Assembly (NCBI RefSeq): GCF_001730525.1
Contig: NZ_MDFN01000040.1
Coordinates: 1 to 39,111, forward strand
Direction of reading: 5' to 3'
DNA length: 39,111 nt
Source of the DNA: Arcticibacter eurypsychrophilus
GTDB taxonomy: Bacteria > Bacteroidota > Bacteroidia > Sphingobacteriales > Sphingobacteriaceae
Numbering within the stretch: position 1 is the stretch's first letter; each line of letters starts with the position of its first letter. Made by a program: the position numbers and the translations under genes. Below the pieces are notes generated by a model. The model was not told the DNA's origin and ran no database searches. It saw nothing but the letters and a program-made list of their open reading frames with translations. Of this stretch, positions 16,587-25,552 are shown one piece after another.

Positions 16587-17195
16587 ATGAAAGTGGAAAA
16601 TACAGTTAATTGTAACTTTTTACTGAATCTTCAATTGGAAGTTTCCAAAGGTAATGTGAACTCATTCGCCAAAATCTACAATTTCTTTTACAAAAAGCTA
16701 ATCGGCTTTTCTACTAATTTTGTTAAATCAAAGGAACTCGCTGAAGAGGTTGTTGAAGATGTATTTATTAAGCTTTGGTGTAACCGGGAACATCTGGCAG
16801 ATGTGAAAAATATAACGGTCTATCTGTACTGTGCTACTAAGAATAAGTCTTTAAATGCCTTGTCTAAAGAAGCCAAAAGCCTAATTACAGAGTCATTAAA
16901 CGATAGTTATTATCAATCCTATAATCACAACCATAATCCACATGATCTAATGGTTTCCGCTGAAGTAATGCAGGCTTTAAGTATCGCAATTGAACGTTTA
17001 CCTGAGCGGTGTAAAATAATATTTAAGCTTGTTCGCGAAGATGGATTGCGATATAAAGAAGTGGCACAAATATTAAGTATTTCTGTTAATACGATTGACT
17101 CTCAGATGGCTATTGCAGTAAAACGCTTATGTTCGGAACTGCAAGTAGAAAAAGACAAAAGGCCTGAATCTTTATTGCCTCAAAAATTTTTTTAA
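16587..17195 (+). CDS. ECF RNA polymerase sigma factor (sigma-70 family)
   Basis: This 202-residue sigma factor has region 2 (FAKIYNFFYKKLIGFSTNFV, then AEEVVEDVFIKLW) and region 4 (AIERLPERCKIIFKLVREDG and LRYKEVAQILSISVNTIDSQ helix-turn-helix). It is of the Bacteroidetes ECF type that pairs with FecR-like anti-sigma factors. The FecR gene follows after 59 bp, then SusC with an N-terminal STN domain. The sigma factor therefore most likely drives the downstream SusCD genes when the transporter senses its glycan. Confidence 0.93.
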   Translation: MKVENTVNCNFLLNLQLEVSKGNVNSFAKIYNFFYKKLIGFSTNFVKSKELAEEVVEDVFIKLWCNREHLADVKNITVYLYCATKNKSLNALSKEAKSLITESLNDSYYQSYNHNHNPHDLMVSAEVMQALSIAIERLPERCKIIFKLVREDGLRYKEVAQILSISVNTIDSQMAIAVKRLCSELQVEKDKRPESLLPQKFF

Positions 17196-17254
17196 AATTC
17201 TTTAGTAGATATTTCATTAAATGCGGTCTTATGTAAAAAGTATAACACATTCAA

Positions 17255-18346
17255 ATGAATAATGACGATCATGTATGGATATTGATGGCTCGTAAACTAA
17301 GTAACGAAGCCTCAGAGGATGATCGTAACGAATTATTACGTTATCTGGAAGTCCATCCTGATCTGCATGATCAATTTGAAAGGTTAGCTGTTTTGTTGGG
17401 GCATCCAAGTAGTGCTATAAATGATTCTCATGCCGGAGTTGAATCAGCACAAATTAATCATATACTAAAGAGGGCAGAACAGGAAAGAAGTAGTGCTCCT
17501 TCGGAACACATCGATCCTGAAACACATGATAAAAGATCGATAAGATCTCTTTTCACTCGAAATTTACTGTATATATATGCTGCTGCTTCTTTAGTATTAG
17601 GTGCTTTTTTTATTTATACGGTTCCCTCCAAAACATACAATCAACAAAAAGCAAAAGAAAATGTCGTAATAGCGAAAAATGGTAGCCGTACTAAAATTCT
17701 TTTATCAGACGGAACCAGTGTATGGTTAAATGGCGGCTCCAAACTTTTTTATGATTTAAGCTTTTCTGGACCATCAAGAGAAGTTCGGTTAGAAGGCGAG
17801 GCCTATTTCGATGTTGTGAAATCAAAAAAGCCATTTATTGTTCATGCTGGAGAATACAAAATCAAAGTGTTGGGAACAGCCTTTAATGTCAAGTCTTATA
17901 CGGATGATGTAAACATCGAAGCTACCTTGATAAGGGGTAAAATTGAGCTGATGAAAGATACCAATAATCCTGAATCCGTTATCACTTTACGACCTAATCA
18001 AAAAATAATAATTCCATTAAAATTAAATTATATGCCATCTCGCACTAAGGTTGAGTATAAAATGGTTGACTTGGATGCAAAATTACAAGCTAAGGAGTAC
18101 ATTGAAACTGCATGGATTTATAATCGAATCGAGTTCAGAGGGGAGAACTTTATAGAGCTTTCTAAAAAGCTGGAACGTTGGTACAACGTCAAAATTGAAT
18201 TTGAAGACGAGAAGCTTAAAAACCTAAAGTTTAATGGTTCTTTTGAAAAAGAAACCGTCGAGGAAGCCTTTAATGCATTGCAGAAAGTAGCGCATTTTTC
18301 TTATATAATTAATGGAAGTGAAATATATGTTAAGTCATCTCAATAA
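17255..18346 (+). CDS. FecR-family anti-sigma factor
   Basis: This 363-residue inner-membrane protein has a cytoplasmic N-terminal sigma-binding segment and one transmembrane helix at about 103-123 (NLLYIYAAASLVLGAFFIYTV). The periplasmic FecR domain (GSRTKILLSDGTSVWLNGGS, REVRLEGEAYFDV, FNVKSYTDD, IRGKIEL) and a C-terminal DUF4974-like STN-type region complete it. The last part includes EFRGENFIELSKKLERWYNV and LKFNGSFEKETVEEAFNALQ. It should hold the upstream sigma factor until the STN domain of the SusC protein signals through the periplasm. Confidence 0.93.
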   Translation: MNNDDHVWILMARKLSNEASEDDRNELLRYLEVHPDLHDQFERLAVLLGHPSSAINDSHAGVESAQINHILKRAEQERSSAPSEHIDPETHDKRSIRSLFTRNLLYIYAAASLVLGAFFIYTVPSKTYNQQKAKENVVIAKNGSRTKILLSDGTSVWLNGGSKLFYDLSFSGPSREVRLEGEAYFDVVKSKKPFIVHAGEYKIKVLGTAFNVKSYTDDVNIEATLIRGKIELMKDTNNPESVITLRPNQKIIIPLKLNYMPSRTKVEYKMVDLDAKLQAKEYIETAWIYNRIEFRGENFIELSKKLERWYNVKIEFEDEKLKNLKFNGSFEKETVEEAFNALQKVAHFSYIINGSEIYVKSSQ

Positions 18347-18374
18347 TCTCTATCCAGGATAGAAGGTTATTAAA

Positions 18375-18402
18375 AACGGAGAATGTTAGCGCATTCCCCG
18401 TT
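18375..18402 (+). terminator. Hairpin between FecR and SusC genes (possible attenuator)
   Basis: AACGG-A-GAATG (18375-18385) pairs with CATTC-C-CCGTT (18392-18402), with one internal mismatch and a 6-nt loop. No T-tract follows directly. A weaker CCAACT/AGTTGG hairpin at 18424-18441 is followed by TTTGTTTTA. The pair may attenuate transcription or set the ratio of regulators to SusC. Confidence 0.4.
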
Positions 18403-18468
18403 CTAATTGATTAAAAGTGTAGCCCAACTGTAGGAAGTTGGTTTGTTTTATTTAACCTATTCAAATGT

Positions 18469-21400
18469 ATGAAATGTATTTCTACGATTTTTAAAAAATC
18501 GTCTCTGCTAAAAATTGTTTTAATTATGAAACTAACCGTCGTGCTGTTAATGATTTTTACCATTTCAGCATCCGCAGAAGGCTTTTCTCAGAATAAGATC
18601 AATCTTAAGATTAAGGGATATGAAGTTGCTGAGGCAATCAGTATTATTGAAGGGCAAACGAACTATCGTTTTCTTTACAATGAACGCCTGGAAGGTATTA
18701 GAAACAAGATTACCGTAAATCTTGCTGATGCTGGAATTGATTTAGCAATGAAGGAGATTCTAAAAAATACAGATCTCTCTTATCAGGTTCTCGATAATCA
18801 GCTTATTCTTATCAAAGAGGCAAATTCTAAGTCAGCGGACATTCTAATAAATGGTAAGGTCGCTGATGCTAAGGGTGAAGCTCTGATCGGAGTTTCCATT
18901 AAAATCAAAGGAACGAGTAGAGGTGTTTCCAGTGGAGCGGACGGTAGTTTCAAAATTACTGCTCCTGCCGACGCAGTTCTTTTAGTTTCTTATTTAGGTT
19001 ATGAAACTTTGGAATATAAACTTAGAGGCGAAACAGCACTTAAATTGGTATTAAACGAATCAAATAACCAGCTGGATGAAGTAGTTGTAGTAGGTTATGG
19101 TGCAGTAAGAAAAAGAGATTTAACTGGAGCAGTTGGATCGGTATCTTCGGAAACACTTGTTGGAAAAGGAACAACATCTGTACTAGGCGCATTGCAGGGT
19201 GCTGTTGCGGGAGTAGACATTAGTTCGAGTTCTGTAAGGCCAGGTGGAAGTTTTACTATTCAGATCCGTGGTCAGAATAGTATTAATGCTGAAGGTAGCA
19301 AACCTTTGTATGTTGTAGATGGGGTTGTTATTGACAATATAGACTTTTTGAACCCTGCGGATATCCAAAAGATTGATATCTTAAAGGATGCATCTTCAAC
19401 AGCTATTTATGGATCAAGGGGATCGAATGGGGTAGTTCTGGTCCAAACGAAAAATGCAAACCTGGCATCCAGTGCAAGAACAGTTGTATCGTACGACGGA
19501 TATTATGGCGTTCGTGCACTGACTCGTATTCCAGATTTTATGAGTGGCAGAAATTGGGTGGACTTCCGAACTTCAGCATTTTATGTTTACAGCCCAACTA
19601 ATCAAAAGTATGAGCTTTCTAACCAGAACAAGATTGCTATTTTGCAACAGAGCCCACTGTTAGAGCAAAGGCTTTTTGATCAGGAAGAACAAGACTGGTT
19701 GTCTATAGCTACTCAAAATGGAAAGCAGCAAAACCACTATGTAAACGTAGCTGGTAGCGCAAAGGATCTTTCCTATAATTTGGGAATGGGTTATCAAAAT
19801 GAAGAAGGCAACTTTATTAATGAGGCCTTAGATCGTTATAGTCTGAAGTTAAGTGTAGCAAATAAGATTTCAAAAAAATTCAGTTTAGGAGGTAATGTCA
19901 ATTTAGCACATTCAGTAAGTAGCCAGGGGAGTGAGATGGGTTACCGTGATATCATGCGAATGCCAGTGATATTAAAAGCTTATGATGATGCTGGTGTGCT
20001 TTTTGCTCAACCTGGTATCGCTGCTAATATCCAAGGCGTAGGGAATTTTACAAGTTCCCCGAATCCATTACTGGAAATTGAAAGCGGAAATCAGGAGGTT
20101 AGACGTTTTGATATATTGGGTAATGCTTTTGTCGAATTTAGACCGATTGAAGGGTTGGAATTAAGAACCTCCATTATGCCTAGATTTACAAGGAACCGCG
20201 CAGGTCGCTATTATGGCGTTGTAGCTGGAAACCGAACACAGAATGAGGCTTATCAGAATAATCAAGAGTTTTTTGATTACACCTGGGATAATCAGATTAC
20301 TTATCGTAAAACATTCAAAAAAGATCATACCATTAATGCCACTCTTATAAACAGTTTCTATCGTACTCGCTTGGAATCTATTGCGGCAGGTACACAAAGT
20401 CTTCCCTATAACTCTGATTGGTATAATATTTTTAGTGGAACATTACAGGCGGTTAATTCCGGAGCTGGATTTGAAGGAACATCTCTCTTATCTTATGCGG
20501 CAAGGGTAAATTATGATTATAAAAGCAAGTATTTGCTTACAGGTACTATTAGATATGATGGTAGTTCTAAACTTGCTGAAAAATGGGCTTCATTTCCTTC
20601 CTTAGCCGTCGCATGGCGAGCTTCAGAAGAGCCTTTTTTAAAAGCCGATTTCCTCTCAGATCTTAAGGCTCGTTTTAGTTTTGGCTACTCTGGGAGTAAT
20701 TCGGGAATTAAACCATATGCATCTCAGTTAGCTCCTCAGACAGGTGTCCAGGTGTTGTATGATTATAATGGTACGCTTGTTACCGGATTTGCACCTGGTA
20801 TTCCTGTTATCCCAACTATTACCTGGGAGAAAACAAGAGAGCTCAACTGGGGCTTAGATTTTGGATTCTTTAATCAACGTATTTCAGGTACAGTAGATTA
20901 TTACAATAAATTATCCGACGGCTTATTAATGGATCGTTCGCTCAGTGTAGAATCAGGTGTACAATTTATTAAAGATAATATCGGTTCAGTCAGCAACAAG
21001 GGTATTGAACTCTCCCTTTCTACATTAAATGTGAGTTCTAAAAATATTCAATGGACTACATCTTTTAATTTTGCGAGTAATAAGAATGCCATTGAGACCT
21101 TGTATGGTAAAAAAGAAGATGTAAGAGGAGAGTTTCGTTTTATCGGACAACCTATCAATGTAATTTATGATTATAGAATAACAGGTATCTGGAAGTCAGA
21201 TCAGGTAGCTGAGGCTTTAAAATGGGGGCAACAGCCAGGACAGGCAATTGCGTATGATGTTAATGAAGATGGTGCTATTACATCAAATGATGACAGGCAG
21301 ATCCTAGGAACACCAGATCCTAGCTGGACTGGAAATTTCTCTTCTAATTTAGTAGTTAAGAATTGGGATTTTTCATTCAATATTTTTACCCGTCAAGGTG

Positions 21401-21870
21401 TTTTTGTAAATGATAGATTTCTAGATGAATTTGGTGCTTTTAGTATTCAAAGAGGGCGTGCAAAGATCAATTATGATTATTTTGTTCCTGTTGGAGCTGA
21501 CCGCTACGACTGGAATAACTTCGGAACTAATGCTGCTGGTGGCCCATCTGCTACGTGGAGTACCGCAGTTGGAAATGAAAATTCCAAATATCCAGCAGTA
21601 CTAAACCCTGGTCCTTATTATGGTAACAATGGTAAATACACAGATGCATCCTTTATAAAAGTGAGGAACATTGTTTTAGGCTACACATTGCCTAAGCGAT
21701 TTATCACTAAAGCTGGGTTAAGCCAGGTACGAATCTACGCCAATGTGTTAAATCCTTTCACATTCACTGATTATGAAGGTTGGGATCCAGAGTATGCTAC
21801 CACCAATTTAGAAAACGGTAACGGTCCAAGTAATGTGACTTATCAGTTCGGTGTAAACCTTAAATTCTAA
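18469..21870 (+). CDS. susC: SusC/RagA-family TonB-dependent outer membrane transporter with STN domain
   Basis: This 1133-residue outer-membrane transporter has a signal region ending near SASAEGFS and an STN (secretin/TonB N-terminal) domain at about 45-115. A carboxypeptidase-regulatory-like domain lies at about 122-195, followed by the TonB-box-like segment DEVVVVGYGAVRKRDLTGAV. The plug contains PLYVVDGVVID and AIYGSRGSNGVVLVQTK. The rest is a 22-strand-type barrel ending in VTYQFGVNLKF. The STN domain marks it as a transducing transporter coupled to the FecR/ECF pair upstream. Its context suggests import of pectin or rhamnogalacturonan oligosaccharides. The length is normal and no frameshift is seen. 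Confidence 0.95.
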   Translation: MKCISTIFKKSSLLKIVLIMKLTVVLLMIFTISASAEGFSQNKINLKIKGYEVAEAISIIEGQTNYRFLYNERLEGIRNKITVNLADAGIDLAMKEILKNTDLSYQVLDNQLILIKEANSKSADILINGKVADAKGEALIGVSIKIKGTSRGVSSGADGSFKITAPADAVLLVSYLGYETLEYKLRGETALKLVLNESNNQLDEVVVVGYGAVRKRDLTGAVGSVSSETLVGKGTTSVLGALQGAVAGVDISSSSVRPGGSFTIQIRGQNSINAEGSKPLYVVDGVVIDNIDFLNPADIQKIDILKDASSTAIYGSRGSNGVVLVQTKNANLASSARTVVSYDGYYGVRALTRIPDFMSGRNWVDFRTSAFYVYSPTNQKYELSNQNKIAILQQSPLLEQRLFDQEEQDWLSIATQNGKQQNHYVNVAGSAKDLSYNLGMGYQNEEGNFINEALDRYSLKLSVANKISKKFSLGGNVNLAHSVSSQGSEMGYRDIMRMPVILKAYDDAGVLFAQPGIAANIQGVGNFTSSPNPLLEIESGNQEVRRFDILGNAFVEFRPIEGLELRTSIMPRFTRNRAGRYYGVVAGNRTQNEAYQNNQEFFDYTWDNQITYRKTFKKDHTINATLINSFYRTRLESIAAGTQSLPYNSDWYNIFSGTLQAVNSGAGFEGTSLLSYAARVNYDYKSKYLLTGTIRYDGSSKLAEKWASFPSLAVAWRASEEPFLKADFLSDLKARFSFGYSGSNSGIKPYASQLAPQTGVQVLYDYNGTLVTGFAPGIPVIPTITWEKTRELNWGLDFGFFNQRISGTVDYYNKLSDGLLMDRSLSVESGVQFIKDNIGSVSNKGIELSLSTLNVSSKNIQWTTSFNFASNKNAIETLYGKKEDVRGEFRFIGQPINVIYDYRITGIWKSDQVAEALKWGQQPGQAIAYDVNEDGAITSNDDRQILGTPDPSWTGNFSSNLVVKNWDFSFNIFTRQGVFVNDRFLDEFGAFSIQRGRAKINYDYFVPVGADRYDWNNFGTNAAGGPSATWSTAVGNENSKYPAVLNPGPYYGNNGKYTDASFIKVRNIVLGYTLPKRFITKAGLSQVRIYANVLNPFTFTDYEGWDPEYATTNLENGNGPSNVTYQFGVNLKF

Positions 21871-21883
21871 TGATAAAAGAGTT

Positions 21884-23566
21884 ATGAAAAAAATATTGTA
21901 CATGCTTATTCTATGCAACTTCATGTTTGTAAGTTGTTCTGACTTTTTGGAGGAGGATAATAAAGCGGGGATTTCAAATGATGAATTTTATGCTACCGCT
22001 TCGGGTTATGAAACCTTGATGACTGCATCATATAGTTCTTTACGGACACTATATCGGGATACGCCCTGGCTTCTTATTGCTGGTACTGATATGTATCAGA
22101 ATGCGCGAGGATCAGATAATAGAGCTATTTTGGAATATCAGCAGTTGCTTCCTTCCGACGCCTATGTGAAAACTTTTTATAAAAATTGTTATGATGGCAT
22201 CCAGATATTTAATATAGGGCTTAAATACAATGAGATTACCACAGTTGCAGCTGTAAAGAAAGCGCAATATAAAGCGGAGCTTCGCTTTTTAAGAGCCTAT
22301 TATCATTTTCTATTGGTAGAACAATTTGGGGGGGTAGCTATTAACAGCGAACCTACACTTGGTCCAAGAACAAATATTCCAAGGAGTTCATTGGAAGAGT
22401 CTTATGCTTTTATTATCACTGAAATGGAAGCAACGCTTCCTGATTTAAGTGCCGAAAAAGCAAGGGTAAATAAGACAGTTGCAAATCATTACCTGGCTAA
22501 GGTATATCTTACAAAAGGTTGGGATTTGAAGGATAATGCAGCATTCGAAAAAGCAAAGACCTATGCTACTAGTGCGATTGCAGGAAAAGCTATAACTATA
22601 CCTTTTGAAACATTGTGGGGCCCTTCAAACCAAAATAATGATGAGTTCATTTTTGCTGTTCAATACGATGCAAAATCATTAACTATTAATACCAATGGAA
22701 ATAACCAACAGGGTGTTTTTGGAGCATATCTAGGCGGTTCTGAAAATGGTCATAAGTGGATGACTGGTTCTGTTTATCCATCATGGAACTTGCATAATTT
22801 TTACTTGCAAAATGATAAACGATATAATGCTACGTTTATGCTCACGGTCTATGATAAGTATTTTGATTATTATACATCAGCTGATACATCAAAATCATTA
22901 ATCAGGGCATATTATCCTAGAGTATGGGGTAAAGAATTTAATACAGCCGATTCGCTTGCATGGATAGCAGCACATAAACCAAGGATTGCAACGAACTTTA
23001 AATGTTATCCTTTTCGATATAATGAAGAAGCCTATCGTCGCCCTTATGCTCTTGATTTCGCATCCCCCGTAATCAAGAAATTTGATAGTCCTGCTACTGC
23101 ATCTGTTTTTAATCAATATGCAAGTAGCACTGATATCGTTTTGGCACGTCGTGCTGAAACCTATTTTATCTACGCCGAAGCATGCATTGGGCTTAATGAT
23201 TTTGTTACAGCTTCACAATATGTGCAAAAAGTATTGGATCGTCCCGGCAATGCAAAGGATGGAATCAAACTTTTTCCCAATACAGACATCTCAACCAGTG
23301 TGAATCAAAGTGCCGCACTTGATGCTTATCTTATTGAAAGTGCAAAGGAATTTGCAGGAGAATATCTTCGATGGCCAGAGTTAAGAAGAACAGGAAAGTT
23401 GAAAGAATTTGTTGGAAAGTACAACTATGATATAAAAAAAATTGGCGGTGTCGACGTTGCGTTTAAAGGGCTTGATGGAAAGGATAAGATTTACCGTCCA
23501 ATCCCTCAGGATGCTCTTGATTTAAATGAAGCTGATTTTCCTCAAAATCCAGGCTATCAGCGTTGA
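21884..23566 (+). CDS. susD: SusD/RagB-family outer-membrane nutrient-binding lipoprotein
   Basis: This 560-residue lipoprotein has the lipobox FVSC at residues 15-18 (lipidated Cys18), a SusD-like N-terminal domain (GYETLMTASYSSLRTLYRD) and TPR-type helices (KAELRFLRAYYHFLLVEQFG). The C-terminal RagB/SusD domain contains EFAGEYLRWPELRRTGKL and the ending FPQNPGYQ. It caps the SusC barrel and binds the glycan at the cell surface. It starts 13 bp after susC. A terminator follows, and no SusE/SusF-type surface proteins are encoded here. Confidence 0.95.
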   Translation: MKKILYMLILCNFMFVSCSDFLEEDNKAGISNDEFYATASGYETLMTASYSSLRTLYRDTPWLLIAGTDMYQNARGSDNRAILEYQQLLPSDAYVKTFYKNCYDGIQIFNIGLKYNEITTVAAVKKAQYKAELRFLRAYYHFLLVEQFGGVAINSEPTLGPRTNIPRSSLEESYAFIITEMEATLPDLSAEKARVNKTVANHYLAKVYLTKGWDLKDNAAFEKAKTYATSAIAGKAITIPFETLWGPSNQNNDEFIFAVQYDAKSLTINTNGNNQQGVFGAYLGGSENGHKWMTGSVYPSWNLHNFYLQNDKRYNATFMLTVYDKYFDYYTSADTSKSLIRAYYPRVWGKEFNTADSLAWIAAHKPRIATNFKCYPFRYNEEAYRRPYALDFASPVIKKFDSPATASVFNQYASSTDIVLARRAETYFIYAEACIGLNDFVTASQYVQKVLDRPGNAKDGIKLFPNTDISTSVNQSAALDAYLIESAKEFAGEYLRWPELRRTGKLKEFVGKYNYDIKKIGGVDVAFKGLDGKDKIYRPIPQDALDLNEADFPQNPGYQR

Positions 23567-23612
23567 TACTAATTCTTATTGGGTTATGTTAGTTAGAGTA
23601 TAGTGAAAAAGA

Positions 23613-23649
23613 AAAGCATCCGGCCTTAGTCAGGGTGCTTTCTTTTTTT
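23613..23649 (+). terminator. Intrinsic terminator of the susCD operon
   Basis: AAAGCATCC (23613-23621) pairs with GGGTGCTTT (23633-23641), including one G-U pair. A T-tract follows at 23643-23649. Confidence 0.85.
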
Positions 23650-23669
23650 CGGGCCATACTTGTTACCTC

Positions 23670-23683
23670 CGATAACGTTTGCG
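23670..23683. promoter_or_regulatory. LacI-type operator candidate, site B
   Basis: CGATAACGTTTGCG has the central CG and matches 11 of 14 positions of site C (complement). An AT-rich TAAATAT follows, as in the other sites. It is upstream of the GH28-GH105-uxaC-uxaB-uxaA operon, about 50 bp before the weak -7 candidate. Confidence 0.5.
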
Positions 23684-23867
23684 TAAATATATATCCCTAA
23701 TTCATCTTTATTTAAGGCTAAAGTCTGTAATCTTGCTTAATTCTTAATGAATCATTTATACTAACCATATAAAGATTAGATAATTGTAACAAAAATGCTG
23801 AAAGAGTTGAGGGGCCAACCTATTACATTAAACTTGAAGCTTAAGCATTTAGTGTCAACAAAAAAAC

Positions 23868-25544
23868 ATGAATAATAAACAGAAATTAAAAGGAGCATTC
23901 TTAATTGGAATAATGCAATTCGCGTCATTTCAGTCGTTTTCACAAACTGATCTTTCATGGCCAATCAGTACCTTACCCAAGGTAGAAAAGCCAACATTCA
24001 AAGCGGATACCTTTAATATTATAAAATACGGTGCTGTAAGTGACGGACTTACCTTAAACACTAAAAGTATTCATGATGCAATTGAAGATTGCAGCAGTAA
24101 AGGTGGAGGTGTTGTGTTGATTCCTGCAGGCCTTTGGTCTACTGGTCCCATTGCCTTAAAAAGTAACGTAAACCTGCATCTTCAAAGTGATGCCGTATTA
24201 AGCTTCACAAAAGATCATACTCAATATAAACTCATTCAAACAAACTGGGAAGGACTTGATGCTGTCCGGAACGAATCTCCTATTTCAGGAACTAATCTGG
24301 TCAACATTGCCATTACTGGTAAAGGGATCATTGATGGAAATGGCGATTCCTGGCGAATGGTGAAGAAAGAAAAGCTAACTGCTAGCCAATGGGAAAAAGT
24401 AGTCGCTTCCGGCGGTGTAGTGGATCCCAAAGGACGAATTTGGTACCCCTCAGAACAATCTTTAAAAGGATCAACCTTAAAAGGGGCAGGTATTTTAGAA
24501 GCTGGCAAATCATTGAAAGACTACGAAGAGATCAAAGACTTTTTAAGACCTAATTTGATCGTGCTGGCTTCCTGCAAGAAAGTCTTACTCGAAGGTGTAA
24601 CTTTTCAAAATTCTCCCGCATGGAACGTTCATCCTTTAATGTGCGAAAACGTAACAATAAGCGATATTAGAGTTAGGAATCCATGGTATGGTCAGAATGG
24701 AGATGGTTTAGATCTTGAATCCTGCAAGAATGTACTGATTGAGAACAGCGTATTTGACGTAGGTGACGATGGGATCTGTATTAAATCCGGCCGCGATGAA
24801 CAGGGTCGTAAAAGAGCCATGCCTACCGAAAATGTATTAATTAAAAATTGTACCGTATATCATGCTCATGGCGGTTTTGTTGTGGGAAGTGAAATGTCTG
24901 GAGGAGCAAAGAATCTATTTGTTACCGATTGTACATTTATCGGTACCGATATCGGTATCCGTTTTAAAACTACACGTGGCCGAGGTGGTATTGTAGAGAA
25001 AATATACATCAAAAATATCACAATGAAAGATATAGCAAGTGAGGCCATATTATTTGATATGTATTATGCTGCCGTGGATCCCGTTCCTTTAACAGGAGAG
25101 AATCGGGTAGCACCAAAAGTAGTTCTCCTTCCTGTTACTGAAGAAACTCCGCAATTCAAAGATATTTACGTGAATAATGTAGTCTGCGACGGTGCTGAAA
25201 CCGCTGTATTCATCAGAGGATTACCTGAGATGAAGATTAACAATATTCATCTGGAGGATATCACTATCCAGGCAAATAAGGGTATTGAGAGTCAGGATGC
25301 GAAAGATATCTACTTTAAAAACGTGAATCTCATCGTTAAAGAAACAACACCTGTTGTAAATGTCACAAATAGCAGTGCCCTTTCTTTCGACGGTTTAAAA
25401 TATAATAAGAACGCCGGGCTGCTTTTTAACATCAAGGGTGCAAGCAGTTCCAATATTTCGGTAACCAATACAAACACTACAATAGCAAAGAGTAATGCCG
25501 AGTTTAACGACGGAGCAAATAAGAAAGCATTAAGAATCAAATAG
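23868..25544 (+). CDS. GH28 polygalacturonase-like glycoside hydrolase
   Basis: This 558-residue secreted right-handed beta-helix enzyme hydrolyses galacturonic-acid linkages in pectin. A signal peptide precedes FSQTD (residues about 1-27). The GH28 catalytic motifs are NGDGLD (Asp279, Asp282), GDDGICIKSG (Asp300, Asp301), HGG near 334-336 and RFKTTRGRGG (365-374). Whether it acts on homogalacturonan or rhamnogalacturonan, and endo or exo, cannot be settled from sequence. It is the first gene of a long operon with GH105 (8 bp gap) and uxaC, kinase, uxaB and uxaA. Confidence 0.93.
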   Translation: MNNKQKLKGAFLIGIMQFASFQSFSQTDLSWPISTLPKVEKPTFKADTFNIIKYGAVSDGLTLNTKSIHDAIEDCSSKGGGVVLIPAGLWSTGPIALKSNVNLHLQSDAVLSFTKDHTQYKLIQTNWEGLDAVRNESPISGTNLVNIAITGKGIIDGNGDSWRMVKKEKLTASQWEKVVASGGVVDPKGRIWYPSEQSLKGSTLKGAGILEAGKSLKDYEEIKDFLRPNLIVLASCKKVLLEGVTFQNSPAWNVHPLMCENVTISDIRVRNPWYGQNGDGLDLESCKNVLIENSVFDVGDDGICIKSGRDEQGRKRAMPTENVLIKNCTVYHAHGGFVVGSEMSGGAKNLFVTDCTFIGTDIGIRFKTTRGRGGIVEKIYIKNITMKDIASEAILFDMYYAAVDPVPLTGENRVAPKVVLLPVTEETPQFKDIYVNNVVCDGAETAVFIRGLPEMKINNIHLEDITIQANKGIESQDAKDIYFKNVNLIVKETTPVVNVTNSSALSFDGLKYNKNAGLLFNIKGASSSNISVTNTNTTIAKSNAEFNDGANKKALRIK

Positions 25545-25552
25545 GAATCTAT

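Larger units (their letters stand above)
23567..23867. other. Regulatory region between susD and the GH28 operon
   Basis: This 301-bp region contains the susD terminator (23613-23649) and LacI-type operator site B (23670-23683). A weak -7 candidate TAATCTTG (23728-23735, one mismatch from TAnnTTTG) follows. No gene is seen. Confidence 0.5.
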
